A stretch of 64,000 nt of DNA. It comes from Colwellia chukchiensis. GTDB taxonomy: Bacteria > Pseudomonadota > Gammaproteobacteria > Enterobacterales > Alteromonadaceae. The stretch is from assembly GCF_002104455.1 (NCBI RefSeq), contig NZ_NBOC01000008.1, forward strand, positions 1 through 64,000, written 5' to 3'. The notes beneath the pieces were generated by a model that was not told where the DNA came from, did not search any database, and saw only the letters and a program-made list of their open reading frames with translations. The stretch's first letter is position 1. The number at the start of each line of letters is the position of its first letter. Made by a program: the position numbers and the translations under genes. Positions 9,413-18,974 of this stretch are shown here, piece after piece.

Positions 9413-10384
9413 ATGAACATCAAAAATATTCAAGCTTTGACTCAGCAAGATATGACGGCAGTCAACAACCTCATTTTTTCTAAACTCCAATCCGATGTCG
9501 CTCTAATTAATCAATTAGGTGTCTATATTGTTAATGGGGGTGGCAAGCGTATGCGGCCGCTACTGACCGTGCTTGCAGCTAGAGCTATTGGATATCAAGG
9601 TGATGATCATATACAACTTGCCGCCATAGTGGAGTTTATTCATACCTCAACCCTACTACATGACGATGTGGTTGATGAATCAAATATGCGCCGCGGCCGT
9701 GAAACCGCCAATGCCCTCTTTGGTAATAGTGCTAGTGTGTTAGTGGGCGACTTTCTCTATTCTCGCTCATTTCAAATGATGAGTGAACTACAAAACTTAG
9801 CTGTAATGGATATTTTATCCGATGCCACCAACATCATAGCGGAAGGGGAAGTGCTGCAATTAATGAACTGCAACGACCCTGACACCACAGAGGCAAGCTA
9901 TATGCAGGTGATCTATTGCAAAACGGCGAAATTATTTGAAGCCGCTACCCGCCTTGCGGCGGTGATTGCCAACCAAGATCAAGCCACTGAGTTGGCGATG
10001 CTAAATTACGGAAAACACTTAGGGACAGCGTTTCAATTAGTTGACGACATTATGGACTATACGGCTGATGCACAGGAGATGGGAAAAAATGTCGGTGATG
10101 ACCTCGCAGAAGGTAAGCCTACACTACCGCTACTGTATGCCATGAAACAAGGTAACGCTCAACAAAGCGCCATGATCCGCAGCGCAATTGAACACGGCGA
10201 CGGTATGGATAACCTAGACGCTATCCTCGCTGCAATGCAAGAAACTGGCGCCTTAATGTATACCCAGAAAAAAGCCGAACAAGAAGCCGACAAAGCCATT
10301 AACGCGATAGCAATTTTACCTGAGTCGGAACATAAGCAGGCGCTGATTTCACTGGCGCATATCGCCGCTAATCGTAGCCATTAA
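9413..10384 (+). CDS. ispB: octaprenyl diphosphate synthase
   Basis: This trans-prenyltransferase makes the octaprenyl side chain of ubiquinone and menaquinone from farnesyl diphosphate and isopentenyl diphosphate. Both Asp-rich motifs are present: HDDVVDESNMRRG (first) and LVDDIMDYTAD (second), with the GGGKRMRPLL substrate-binding segment near residue 45. The ATG at 9413 gives an N-terminus (MNIKNIQALTQQDM) that aligns with E. coli IspB. A TTG at 9401, four codons earlier and better spaced from an AAGG, is the alternative. Divergence from rplU-rpmA is the normal gammaproteobacterial arrangement. Confidence 0.93.
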   Translation: MNIKNIQALTQQDMTAVNNLIFSKLQSDVALINQLGVYIVNGGGKRMRPLLTVLAARAIGYQGDDHIQLAAIVEFIHTSTLLHDDVVDESNMRRGRETANALFGNSASVLVGDFLYSRSFQMMSELQNLAVMDILSDATNIIAEGEVLQLMNCNDPDTTEASYMQVIYCKTAKLFEAATRLAAVIANQDQATELAMLNYGKHLGTAFQLVDDIMDYTADAQEMGKNVGDDLAEGKPTLPLLYAMKQGNAQQSAMIRSAIEHGDGMDNLDAILAAMQETGALMYTQKKAEQEADKAINAIAILPESEHKQALISLAHIAANRSH

Positions 10385-10472
10385 CCGACTAAGCTCAACG
10401 CTACGTCATGATGATATTTTATGTTTGATAAGCGGGTTTTAACCGCAATGACCACTAACAGAATTGACAATA

Positions 10473-11579
10473 ATGTACACTCATACACAGCATAATAGCC
10501 TTAATATAAGCCAACGCGACTTTGGCACCTTGCAACACGGCATTAGCCAAGGGCAAGTAGCGCAACTTTTTACCTTAACCAATAACAATGGCATGCAGCT
10601 AAAGGTTAGCAATTACGGTGCGATTATTGTCGGTCTTGAAACTAAAGACAAGCACGGCGTTTTTGGTGATATTGTGTTAGGTTTTGATGACGTCAACCAC
10701 TATGAAAGTGATGAATGTTATTTTGGTGCTGTTATCGGTCGCTTTGCCGGGCGTATCAAACAAGGACAACTCAGCATTGGCCAACAAACACATCAATTAA
10801 CAATAAATCATGGCGGCCATCAATTGCACGGTGGCTTTCAAGCCTTAAGTAAACAACTTTGGCAAGCAAATAGCGAACGTAGCCCTGAAGCACTAAGCCT
10901 AATATTAACTCACACCAGTCCCCATGGTGACAATGGCTTTCCAGGCAATGTTAAGTTCACGGTAAAATATACCGTATTTGCGCACAATGAACTTAAAGTC
11001 GAGTATTTTGCCGAAACAGACCGAGATACTGCAGTTAACTTAACCCAACACAGTTACTTTAATTTAGCAGGGCACAATTCAGGAAATATCTACCAACAGC
11101 AAGTTCAACTCAATGCAGCGCATTTTTTACCTGTAGATAGTACGATTTTCCCGACCGGTGAAATTCGTGCAGTGGCCAATAGTGCCCACGACTTTAGACA
11201 ATTAACCCCGCTTGGCGCTCATATTAACAGTGATGATGAGCAAGTGCGCATTGCCAAAGGTTTTGATAACTACTGGTTAACAACAGCAAATGCTATTGCC
11301 GGTGAATCCTTTACCGCACAAGCATTTGATGCGAACTCAGGTCGTCGATTAACGTTATACACAGATCAAACTTGCTTAGTGCTATACACGGCAAACTACC
11401 TTGATGGCAGTCAAGTGGGTAAAGGGGGCTATGGCTACCAAAAACATGGCGCGTTTTGCTTTGAAGCACAAAGACTGGCTAACACGAAATTGGGCGCTAA
11501 CCTTAACAACACCTTGTTAAGACCCGATACGCCTTTTTATAGCCAATCACGTTATGTCTTTGACACTATAGCCACATAA
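10473..11579 (+). CDS. galM: aldose 1-epimerase (galactose mutarotase)
   Basis: This enzyme interconverts the alpha and beta anomers of hexoses such as galactose. Family landmarks are NYGAIIVGLETKDK near the N-terminus, GAVIGRFAGRI, NHGGHQLHGG, the catalytic His in LTQHSYFNLAG, and the catalytic Glu in FCFEAQ near the C-terminus. The length of about 368 aa is normal. I chose the ATG at 10473; a TTG at 10464 in the same frame is possible. No other sugar genes adjoin it, although a sugar-kinase-like gene lies at 17824. It has no signal peptide and is cytosolic. Confidence 0.88.
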   Translation: MYTHTQHNSLNISQRDFGTLQHGISQGQVAQLFTLTNNNGMQLKVSNYGAIIVGLETKDKHGVFGDIVLGFDDVNHYESDECYFGAVIGRFAGRIKQGQLSIGQQTHQLTINHGGHQLHGGFQALSKQLWQANSERSPEALSLILTHTSPHGDNGFPGNVKFTVKYTVFAHNELKVEYFAETDRDTAVNLTQHSYFNLAGHNSGNIYQQQVQLNAAHFLPVDSTIFPTGEIRAVANSAHDFRQLTPLGAHINSDDEQVRIAKGFDNYWLTTANAIAGESFTAQAFDANSGRRLTLYTDQTCLVLYTANYLDGSQVGKGGYGYQKHGAFCFEAQRLANTKLGANLNNTLLRPDTPFYSQSRYVFDTIAT

Positions 11580-11598
11580 TCACTGTTGGCGATAAGAC

Positions 11599-12075
11599 CT
11601 AACCGGCAACGCCAAGTAGTTCGCTGATCTCACGGGCAATTTCATCAATTCGATTAACATCTGTCGGGGCAATAAATATAGTGTCATCGCCGGCGAGTGT
11701 ACCTAAAATGCCCGTTGACTCTCCTAAGCTGTCGAGCATTCTCGAGATCAAAGGCGCACCACCAATGCCGGTTTTTAAAATAATCTGCATATTATTATGC
11801 TTGACGCTAATGACCACAGACTGAATCGCTTGTTTCGATTTAGGCACCGCAAGCTCATCAGGCAAAATATACACCACTTGATCGCTAGCATTACGCATTT
11901 TTACCGCACCAAGCTTAGACAACAAGCGAGAGATTTTCGCTTGTGACATATTTTTAAAACCTTGCTCGGCAAGCGCGTCTGCCAACTGACTTTGTGAGCC
12001 ATAACATTGCTCTTTCAACAGCCCTTTAAAGGCTAAAATCAATTCTGCTTCATTTCTTTTACGACTTGTGGTCAT
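11599..12075 (-). CDS. argR: arginine repressor ArgR
   Basis: This 158-aa protein has an N-terminal winged helix (residues 1-70, with GSQSQLADALAEQGF and MSQAKISRLLSKLGAVK) and a C-terminal arginine-binding hexamerisation domain (around GIGGAPLISRMLDSL, then GTLAGDDTIFIAP). It represses arginine biosynthesis when arginine is bound and helps XerCD in other species. An ARG-box-like sequence lies just upstream (12109-12132), which fits autoregulation. It stands alone between galM and the acyltransferase gene. Confidence 0.93.
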   Translation of the reverse strand: MTTSRKRNEAELILAFKGLLKEQCYGSQSQLADALAEQGFKNMSQAKISRLLSKLGAVKMRNASDQVVYILPDELAVPKSKQAIQSVVISVKHNNMQIILKTGIGGAPLISRMLDSLGESTGILGTLAGDDTIFIAPTDVNRIDEIAREISELLGVAG

Positions 12076-12108
12076 TGCTTAACTCAATACGAAAATACCT
12101 AACGCCTA

Positions 12109-12132
12109 TTGTATAAAATAAAAAAATATTCA
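12109..12132 (-). promoter_or_regulatory. possible ARG box upstream of argR
   Basis: This AT-rich imperfect palindrome has half sites TTGTATAAAAT and AAATATTCA, similar to the ARG-box consensus (TNTGAATWWWWATTCANW). It lies about 35 bases upstream of the argR start. The match is partial and the region is generally AT-rich, so the call is tentative. Confidence 0.3.
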
Positions 12133-12161
12133 GCCATTTTATTTTACCTAAGGCGTAGCGT

Positions 12162-13208
12162 TTATCGCAGTACTTGCTTGCGTTGCTCGGCTAAGCCCAT
12201 GGCAAGAATAAAGGCATCTTGCTTTTGTCGAGCAATAAAGTCTGCTTTACTTTCTAGCCCTAACCATTGCTGGGCAATTAAGCATTGCGCTGTTGCCCCC
12301 CCTAAAGTTGCCCCTGGGCCTAAAATGATCAGTTTATCTGGCGCAAACTCTTTAATCGCCACTTCTATCGCGCTCGAGAAGTTATAGGGTGCTACCACTT
12401 GCGTATCTAAAGTATAACGATGCAGCTTAGCGACATCGCAGCTATAGGGTTGCCAAATTTGGCCTAAACCATCAACTAACGGTAAGTCAGGCGCTTTGAA
12501 CATATCGGCTGACATTAGCCCCAACGCCCGTTCAGACACGTCTTTAAGCAATGGTGTATGAAAGGCGGCATGGTTAAATAAGTTCATGGGGTACCTATCT
12601 TGCACTACTGGCAGCAGTGCCTCTAACGCTTTTAAGCCGGCTTTATTACCACCAAAAACCAGATAGCCCCCTAAGTTTATTGACACATGCACTTCACAGC
12701 CGCTTTGCTGATTTGCTTGCGCTAGCCATTGCAGTACTTGTTGCTCTTTGGCCGCATCTATTTGCCAGTCGTCATTGATAATCGGGTAGATCATCTGACC
12801 GCCGACTAAGCCGTCGGTCATCATAGAGCCCATGGTATTGATCAAAGTAATGGCATGCTCTGGAGCTAAGGCGCCCGCAACGGCCAGTGCAATATACCAA
12901 CCCATTGAATTACCTGTCACTGCCACAATATCAAATTGCGCTTGATTAATCGCTTGATAATCAGCTAGCGCACAGGCATATATCAGCGCTGAAGCATTTT
13001 CACCGGCGGTATGAATGCGCATACTGTACTTATCCATAGCATCAAGCTCAGACACTTTCAGTTGTCCTTGGCGCTGACGGTAATCATCAATCAGTGAGAT
13101 AATCTCGGTTTTATCACTATGTAAACGTTGTAAGTAACCTAATTCTTCTTTGTTATAGGTGCCACGGCCAGGGCAAATGACCACGGCGCGTTGTTTTTTA
13201 TTGCTCAT
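12162..13208 (-). CDS. FabD-like acyltransferase paired with E1 fusion
   Basis: This 348-aa protein has the fold signature of malonyl-CoA:ACP transacylases: the nucleophile elbow VTGNSMGWY (GHSLG in FabD) and a catalytic-His segment AAFHTPLL, with an N-terminal VVICPGRGTY strand. It is longer and more divergent than FabD, and the histidine of GHSLG is Asn here, so substrate choice is open. The start at 13208 forms an ATGA overlap with the stop of the E1 fusion gene and has AAGGAG eight bases upstream, so the two are translationally coupled. That tight coupling suggests it accepts or edits the acyl product made by the dehydrogenase, for example as an acyl-CoA or acyl-carrier transferase. That role is inference. 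Confidence 0.65.
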   Translation of the reverse strand: MSNKKQRAVVICPGRGTYNKEELGYLQRLHSDKTEIISLIDDYRQRQGQLKVSELDAMDKYSMRIHTAGENASALIYACALADYQAINQAQFDIVAVTGNSMGWYIALAVAGALAPEHAITLINTMGSMMTDGLVGGQMIYPIINDDWQIDAAKEQQVLQWLAQANQQSGCEVHVSINLGGYLVFGGNKAGLKALEALLPVVQDRYPMNLFNHAAFHTPLLKDVSERALGLMSADMFKAPDLPLVDGLGQIWQPYSCDVAKLHRYTLDTQVVAPYNFSSAIEVAIKEFAPDKLIILGPGATLGGATAQCLIAQQWLGLESKADFIARQKQDAFILAMGLAEQRKQVLR

Positions 13209-15409
13209 TGGCATAACTCCTTAGCAGCGGCAATAATATCGTCTACAGATGGCAAGACTTGGTAAGCGGCGGCGCCCAGTGGAATAAAACTATCACTGGC
13301 GGTAACACGTTTAACCTTAGCTGTCAGTGTCGATTGCTCATGCAGCAAGGTCACTAAGGCTTCACTAATCGAGCCAGTTTCACGACACTCATCCACAATT
13401 AACACCTGCTCACAGGCGTTGACTTGCGCCAAAATACCTTGCTCGTCAAGCGGTGCTAGCCAACGCAAATCCACAACACGAACTTCGATACCTTGCGCTG
13501 CTAACTTAGCTTGCGCTTGGCGCGATAAATAGTTGCCATTACCATAAGTTAAAATACACACTTGCTTGCCTGTGCCTGAAACTTTAACGCCTAAATCTAT
13601 GCTGCTATCGGCCATGGCCGGCGGCTGATACTCATGGGTCCACAAACCATCACCTTCTTGATGTAAGTCTTTGGTCATGTATAACGCAATAGGCTCTAAA
13701 AATATCACCATACGCTGTTGCTCTTGCGCTAAACGCACACTGGTACGCAACATTTCAACCGCATCTGCGCCATTAGACGGGCAGGCAATAATTAAACCCG
13801 GAATATCGCGAAATACCGCAAACGAGTTATCGTTATGAAAATGACCACCAAAACCTTTTTGATAGGCTAAGCCGGCAATGCGCACCACCATAGGGTTGGT
13901 AAATTGACCATTGGAGAAAAACGGTAAGGTGGCAGCCTCGCCACGAATTTGGTCTTCAGCATTATGCACATAAGCCAAAAACTGAATTTCAGGTATCGGC
14001 AAAAAACCATTATGGGCAAGGCCGATTGCGGTGCCTAAAATTGTTTGCTCATCGAGTAAGGTATTAATAACGCGATTTTTACCAAAGCGCTCACAAAGTT
14101 TAGCGGTCACGTTATAAACACCGCCTTTTTTAGCAATGTCTTCACCACACATCACTATGCTAGGGTACTCGGCCATTAAATCCATCAAGGCCCAGTTGAT
14201 CAATTTCGCTAAATGCTGCTTTTTTGCTAAGTTATGTTTTTCATGTTTAAAAATTGCCGCGCGGGTATCATGGCTAACGCTAATTGCAGTAGACGCTTTA
14301 TGCACACTCGGCACTATACTCGCCATCACCTCAGCGGCACTGGTTAGCTTAGCTTTGCTGGCAGCATTTTCACTCACCATTGCAATGCGCTGCTCAATAT
14401 TTTGATAAATATCAATCAATTGCTGGGGGGTTAAAATATTGTGCTCTAAAATAATGCGTGCTGTGTGTAATAACGGGTCTTGAAACTCGGTGGCGGTAAT
14501 ATCAGCCATATCACGATAGACAAACTCAGCATCTGAGCCAGCATGCCCTAACAAACGCACGGTACGCACATGCAAAAATACCGGTTGGCGCAATTCTCGG
14601 GCAATACGCTGCGCTTCTTTGGCGGTTTTATAGGTATCTAGAATATTTAAACCATCGCAATACAGGTACTTGATGCCTGCCCTATGTTGATAGTTAGCGG
14701 CAATCCAGCCTTTGGGGGTGGCGGTTGAAATGCCGATGCCGTTGTCTTCACAGACAAAGACGATTGGCATCGGGATTGACTGATACGCCGCCCAAGCAGT
14801 GCTGTTAATTGCCCCTTGTGTGGTGGAGTGATTCGAGGACGCATCACCAAAATTACAAATAATAACGCCATCGTCGGGAATTTCACCCTGATGGGCTAAG
14901 CGCTGCGCCAAGTCGATACTATAGGCCGCGCCCATGGCTTTAGGTAAATGCGAAGCTATGGTACTGGTTTGTGGCGGTATCGCTAACGCTTTACTGCCGA
15001 GCACCTTGTGGCGACCGCCAGAGATAGGATCATCTTTAGACGCCGCAAATGATAATAACATGTCATACAGTGGGGTTTGCCCTGGCACTTGCTTACTGCG
15101 TTGAATGACAAAAGCGCCACTGCGATAATGCAAAAATGCCATATCGGTCGGTCTAAATGCCTTGGCATACGCGGCATTGCCTTCATGGCCTGAGCTACCA
15201 ATAGTATAAAAACTTTGGCCTTTTTTCTGCATTACCCGTGACTGCAGGTCGAGGTGTCGACTCATCACTTGCGTTTCAAACAGATCAATCACCTCAGCAG
15301 CAGTTAAGCCAACGTCACTCGGGCTTAAGCTGCAGCTTGACTCAGGTAAGGTGCGTGCTTGGACAAACTTGATAAAATTTTCTTTCACCAACTGATTACG
15401 ATCAGACAT
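13205..15409 (-). CDS. fused alpha+beta E1 component of a 2-oxoacid dehydrogenase
   Basis: This 734-aa thiamine-diphosphate enzyme joins the E1 alpha and beta chains that are usually separate. The alpha part (residues about 40-370) has the ThDP motif GDASSNHSTTQGAIN ending in EDN (188-223). The beta part (about 395-734) has the MCGEDIAKKGGVYNVT start, the EIQFLAYVHNAEDQI segment and a C-terminal transketolase-like domain with DLRWLAPLD. It resembles branched-chain or pyruvate E1 enzymes. No E2 lipoyl-transferase or E3 gene is nearby; the next gene is a FabD-like acyltransferase overlapping by four bases. Glutaryl-CoA dehydrogenase lies upstream on the same strand but behind a terminator. The start has a GGAGAGAGA ribosome-binding site. 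Substrate unknown. Confidence 0.8.
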   Translation of the reverse strand: MSDRNQLVKENFIKFVQARTLPESSCSLSPSDVGLTAAEVIDLFETQVMSRHLDLQSRVMQKKGQSFYTIGSSGHEGNAAYAKAFRPTDMAFLHYRSGAFVIQRSKQVPGQTPLYDMLLSFAASKDDPISGGRHKVLGSKALAIPPQTSTIASHLPKAMGAAYSIDLAQRLAHQGEIPDDGVIICNFGDASSNHSTTQGAINSTAWAAYQSIPMPIVFVCEDNGIGISTATPKGWIAANYQHRAGIKYLYCDGLNILDTYKTAKEAQRIARELRQPVFLHVRTVRLLGHAGSDAEFVYRDMADITATEFQDPLLHTARIILEHNILTPQQLIDIYQNIEQRIAMVSENAASKAKLTSAAEVMASIVPSVHKASTAISVSHDTRAAIFKHEKHNLAKKQHLAKLINWALMDLMAEYPSIVMCGEDIAKKGGVYNVTAKLCERFGKNRVINTLLDEQTILGTAIGLAHNGFLPIPEIQFLAYVHNAEDQIRGEAATLPFFSNGQFTNPMVVRIAGLAYQKGFGGHFHNDNSFAVFRDIPGLIIACPSNGADAVEMLRTSVRLAQEQQRMVIFLEPIALYMTKDLHQEGDGLWTHEYQPPAMADSSIDLGVKVSGTGKQVCILTYGNGNYLSRQAQAKLAAQGIEVRVVDLRWLAPLDEQGILAQVNACEQVLIVDECRETGSISEALVTLLHEQSTLTAKVKRVTASDSFIPLGAAAYQVLPSVDDIIAAAKELCQ

Positions 15410-15522
15410 TCTCTCTCCACAGGGAATATTGACTACCGCCTTAACAATAGCTAAGCCAGGCGCAGCATTAACACGAGCGCCGACCAGCTCAACCTTACTA
15501 AGTAACGTATAAAGTAGCAGAC

Positions 15523-15555
15523 AAAAATAAGGCGTATTTAAACGCCTTATTTTTT
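15523..15555 (-). terminator. terminator of the glutaryl-CoA dehydrogenase gene
   Basis: The stem AAAATAAGGCGT / ACGCCTTATTTT has an AT-rich loop and T/A tracts on both sides, so it could work in either direction. It lies eight bases after the acyl-CoA dehydrogenase stop and separates that gene from the E1 fusion operon. Confidence 0.8.
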
Positions 15556-15562
15556 GCCAAGT

Positions 15563-16756
15563 TTAGTAAAACGCTTGGATGCCCGTTTGCGCTCGGCCAA
15601 GGATCAAGGCATGCACATCATGGGTGCCTTCATAGGTATTGACGGCTTCAAGGTTCATCATATGACGAATAATATGGAATTCATCGGCAATACCGTTGCC
15701 ACCATGCATGTCTCGTGCAATGCGAGCAATTTCTAAAGCTTTGCCACAAGAGTTGCGTTTAACCAGTGAAATTGCCTCTGGTGCTAATTGACCTGAATCC
15801 ATTAAGCGCCCAACCTGCAAACAGGCAAATAATCCTGTGGTGATATCGGTTTGCATATCGGCTAATTTTTTCTGTACCAATTGAGTGGCCGCTAAGGGAC
15901 GGCCAAATTGTTCACGATCAAGCGTGTATTGACGCGCGCCATGCCAGCAAAATTCTGCAGCCCCTAACGCGCCCCAAGCAATGCCGTAACGGGCTTTATT
16001 TAGACAACCAAACGGCCCAGACAAGCCTTTGGCGTTAGGCAGTAAGTTGTCGCTAGGCACAAATACATTATCCATCACGATTTCACCGGTAATAGAAGCG
16101 CGTAACGAAAACTTGCCTTCAATTTTCGGTGCAGTTAAGCCAGCCATACCTTTTTCTAAAATAAAGCCACGAATAACGCCGTCTAATTTAGCCCAAACCA
16201 CAAAGATATCGGCAATAGGTGAGTTAGTGATCCACATTTTATTACCGGTAATACGAAAGCCACCTTCAACGGCAGTGGCATGGGTTGATAAGCTCGCAGG
16301 ATCTGAGCCTGAATTTGGCTCGGTTAAACCAAAGCAACCGATATATTCACCCGTGGCAAGTTTTGGTAAGTATTTCATGCGTTGCTCTTCGCTACCATAA
16401 GCATAAATGGGGTGCATAACTAAAGATGATTGCACACTCATGGCACTGCGATAACCACTATCAACACGCTCAACTTCACGGGCAACTAAACCGTAAGTTA
16501 CATAATTAACACCCGCACAACCATATTTTTCAGGTAAGGTAGCGCCTAACAAGCCTAAGCCACCAAGCTCGCGCATAATTTCTGGATCAAACACTTCATT
16601 ACGGTTTGCTTCTAATACTCGTGGCATGAGCTTTTCTTGACAGTATTGATGAGCACTATCACGCACCATGCGCTCTTCTTCAGACAATAAAGAGTCGAGT
16701 AAAAGTGGATCTTGCCAATTAAACGACGGACGGTTTGTACTGCTTGAATTAGACAT
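15563..16756 (-). CDS. gcdH: glutaryl-CoA dehydrogenase
   Basis: This 397-aa flavoprotein of the acyl-CoA dehydrogenase family oxidises and decarboxylates glutaryl-CoA to crotonyl-CoA in lysine and tryptophan breakdown. The N-terminal [22 protein letters not shown], the FAD/substrate segment [14 protein letters not shown], and the catalytic base Glu376 in [10 protein letters not shown] are typical of glutaryl-CoA dehydrogenases. The start has a CAGGTAA ribosome-binding site. It is divergent from a LysR regulator 130 bases away, the usual arrangement for lysine-degradation gcdH genes, so acyl-CoA-responsive or lysine-responsive control is likely. Confidence 0.92.
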   Translation of the reverse strand: MSNSSSTNRPSFNWQDPLLLDSLLSEEERMVRDSAHQYCQEKLMPRVLEANRNEVFDPEIMRELGGLGLLGATLPEKYGCAGVNYVTYGLVAREVERVDSGYRSAMSVQSSLVMHPIYAYGSEEQRMKYLPKLATGEYIGCFGLTEPNSGSDPASLSTHATAVEGGFRITGNKMWITNSPIADIFVVWAKLDGVIRGFILEKGMAGLTAPKIEGKFSLRASITGEIVMDNVFVPSDNLLPNAKGLSGPFGCLNKARYGIAWGALGAAEFCWHGARQYTLDREQFGRPLAATQLVQKKLADMQTDITTGLFACLQVGRLMDSGQLAPEAISLVKRNSCGKALEIARIARDMHGGNGIADEFHIIRHMMNLEAVNTYEGTHDVHALILGRAQTGIQAFY

Positions 16757-16885
16757 GAAATTACCTGTTATTTATGGATAAAAATTAAAGTACAAAAATA
16801 ATAAGCAAATCCAAGCCAAAGTTAAAACATTCTTTTCCTTTAACTGCTATAGTTTTAATCTATATCAAATACAACCAAGGTACAT

Positions 16886-17728
16886 ATGGATCTAAAATCT
16901 CTTAACTACTTTATTTCCGTCTACGAACTAAAAAGTTTTAGCGCCGCAGCAAAAGCTTGCTTTATAGCCCAACCGTCTGTATCGGCTGCCATTGCGCAAC
17001 TAGAGCAACAACTTAAGGTCACGCTTTTTATCCGTCATGCCCGTGGCGTTACCCCAACCGAGCAAGGCGAAAAGCTGTTTCCGTTAGCAAAGCAACTGCT
17101 AGGACAAGCGGGCGCCATTAAAAACGTATTCTCTGAAAAACCGCTAAAAAAGCCATTCAATTTAGGGGTAACACGGGGTTTAGGTGTTGCACGTATGAGC
17201 TTGTTGTTAAAAGATTTCACCTCTGCCAAGCCCAATGTCGAGCTGACCTTAGTACCGCATAATGAAAACGTTGATGCGCGTATTATTTTAAAAGATGAGT
17301 TGCAAGAGAATGAGCAATACATAGCAATGTGGCAAGAAGATTACTTACTCGCCCTGCCTTATGATCACATATTAGCACTGCAAGACAGCATCAACATTGC
17401 CCAACTCGATGGACTACCCTTTATTCAACGTACCCCGTGCAATGCATGGAATCACCTACAAGATACCTTAGCGGTTGCCGGTGTAAGCCTAGATGTACGG
17501 GCAAAAATTACCACCATAGATTATGCGGTTGGCTTAGTACATGCCGGCTTAGGCTGTGCATTTTTGCCTGCCTACAGTGAAATTATTCAACGCAGTGATG
17601 TAGTATTTCGGCCGATCACGGGCTTACAACTGACACGGGAAATCGTTTTGGCATATACGACATCAACAAAAGCAATCAATAATTTAAAGCGATTGGCTCG
17701 CAAACATGCGCAGCAATTGAGCGAATAG
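16886..17728 (+). CDS. LysR-family regulator, likely of gcdH
   Basis: This 280-aa protein has an N-terminal winged helix (MDLKSLNYFISVYELKSFS, then ACFIAQPSVSAAIAQLEQQLKVTLFIRHARGVTPTEQG) and a C-terminal type-2 periplasmic-binding-fold effector domain. It is somewhat short because the effector domain is compact. The start has an AAGGTACAT ribosome-binding site. The divergent placement beside gcdH suggests it activates that gene in response to a pathway intermediate. The name GcvA- or GcdR-like cannot be settled from sequence reading alone. Confidence 0.85.
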   Translation: MDLKSLNYFISVYELKSFSAAAKACFIAQPSVSAAIAQLEQQLKVTLFIRHARGVTPTEQGEKLFPLAKQLLGQAGAIKNVFSEKPLKKPFNLGVTRGLGVARMSLLLKDFTSAKPNVELTLVPHNENVDARIILKDELQENEQYIAMWQEDYLLALPYDHILALQDSINIAQLDGLPFIQRTPCNAWNHLQDTLAVAGVSLDVRAKITTIDYAVGLVHAGLGCAFLPAYSEIIQRSDVVFRPITGLQLTREIVLAYTTSTKAINNLKRLARKHAQQLSE

Positions 17729-17823
17729 CCTATGAGCAAACAAACCAAGCTTTCTATGTTGCTAACGATGACATAAGATGTCCGCTTTGTCGGCGCGATT
17801 ATTCAACCACTAAGTACTTCATT

Positions 17824-18903
17824 ATGAGCCACGACCTATCACCGAAAATCATCACCTTAGTGCTGGCACACTATGGTGTTACTGCATCACATTGCCAATA
17901 TAGTGTCTTAGGCAATGGCCTGATCAATAGCACTTACTTAGTCGAGTGCGACGATAAGTGCTTTGTATTACAACACATTAATCAACAGGTTTTTCCTAAG
18001 CCGCTAGAAGTAATAAACAACGCCGACTTGATCAGCCAACACTTAACAACTAAGCATCAACAACAACGCTATCCCTTGATGCCTGTCACGCAACTACGCA
18101 CGCAAACACAAGATAATCATGTCAAAGTGCAAGGGCAATTTTGGCGCGCACTGCCCTACTTAGGGCAAAGCTATAGCTTAGAAACCATGACAACGCTGCA
18201 ACAAGCGGCGGACACCGCAAATGCCTTTGCCCAGTTTAGTGCCGCGCTCAGTGATTTTAATAGTGCCGATTTAGCGCCAGTTATCCCACAGTTTCATGAT
18301 TTAGCACTGCGACTGAAACAGCTCAAACACGCCATAACCAACACCAGCGCATGTTTGCAGCAACAAGCACAAGGTTTAATTCACTTTATTGGCACGCAGC
18401 AAAGCTTTATTGATAGCATTACCGCGATCATGCCAACGCTACCCCAACGGGTTTGCCACAACGATACCAAAATAAACAATCTGCTGTTTAGCAAACACAG
18501 CCACAAGCCAATGGCGGTCATTGACTTAGACACCTGTATGGCGGGTTACCTGATGCATGACTTTGGCGATATGGTGCGCAGTTGTTGCCCGTCAATTGCC
18601 GAAGACAGTGCAAACTTAGCTGAGATGGCCATTGATTGGCCTCAGTTTAATACCTTGGCACAGGCCTATATTGCGGGGCTGAACGGTATATTGAGTGAAC
18701 AAGAGCGCACCAGTTTAGCGATCGGCGTTAAGCTCATGCCCTTTATGCTCGGCATACGCTTTTTAACTGACTTTTTAGCCGGCAATCGCTATTTTAAAAT
18801 TGACTACCCCGAGCATAATTTGGTGCGAGCAAAAAACCAGTTGCATTTATATCAATTGTTTTGCCAGCAGCAAGCCCTGCTCAGCAACATATACTCAGCA
18901 TAA
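17824..18903 (+). CDS. aminoglycoside-phosphotransferase-fold sugar kinase (NahK-like)
   Basis: This 359-aa kinase has the APH fold. The catalytic loop CHNDTKINNLLF (about 210-221) holds the catalytic Asp and Asn, and the metal-binding segment VIDLDTCMAGYLMHDFGD follows (about 230-247). An N-terminal VLGNGLINSTYLV nucleotide-binding strand-turn is present. The HNDTK-x-NN form is like N-acetylhexosamine 1-kinases, which phosphorylate amino sugars at C1 for salvage. It has no partner genes here and could instead act on another small alcohol. The pairing with galM is too distant to be meaningful. Cytosolic. Confidence 0.7.
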   Translation: MSHDLSPKIITLVLAHYGVTASHCQYSVLGNGLINSTYLVECDDKCFVLQHINQQVFPKPLEVINNADLISQHLTTKHQQQRYPLMPVTQLRTQTQDNHVKVQGQFWRALPYLGQSYSLETMTTLQQAADTANAFAQFSAALSDFNSADLAPVIPQFHDLALRLKQLKHAITNTSACLQQQAQGLIHFIGTQQSFIDSITAIMPTLPQRVCHNDTKINNLLFSKHSHKPMAVIDLDTCMAGYLMHDFGDMVRSCCPSIAEDSANLAEMAIDWPQFNTLAQAYIAGLNGILSEQERTSLAIGVKLMPFMLGIRFLTDFLAGNRYFKIDYPEHNLVRAKNQLHLYQLFCQQQALLSNIYSA

Positions 18904-18905
18904 AA

Positions 18906-18928
18906 AAGGCACCTGTAATAGGTGCCTT
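18906..18928. terminator. bidirectional terminator between kinase gene and btuB
   Basis: The perfect stem AAGGCACCT / AGGTGCCTT has a 5-base loop. On the minus strand it is followed by TTTTTT, a strong terminator for btuB. On the plus strand it starts four bases after the kinase stop but lacks a good T-run. Confidence 0.8.
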
Positions 18929-18974
18929 AGCAATACTGCATGCCAAGCCTTTAGCGGCTTAAACGCAAGCAAGA

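Noticed and set aside
10464-11579. galM starting at the TTG at 10464
   Set aside because: An ATG three codons later is more likely; neither has a strong ribosome-binding site.
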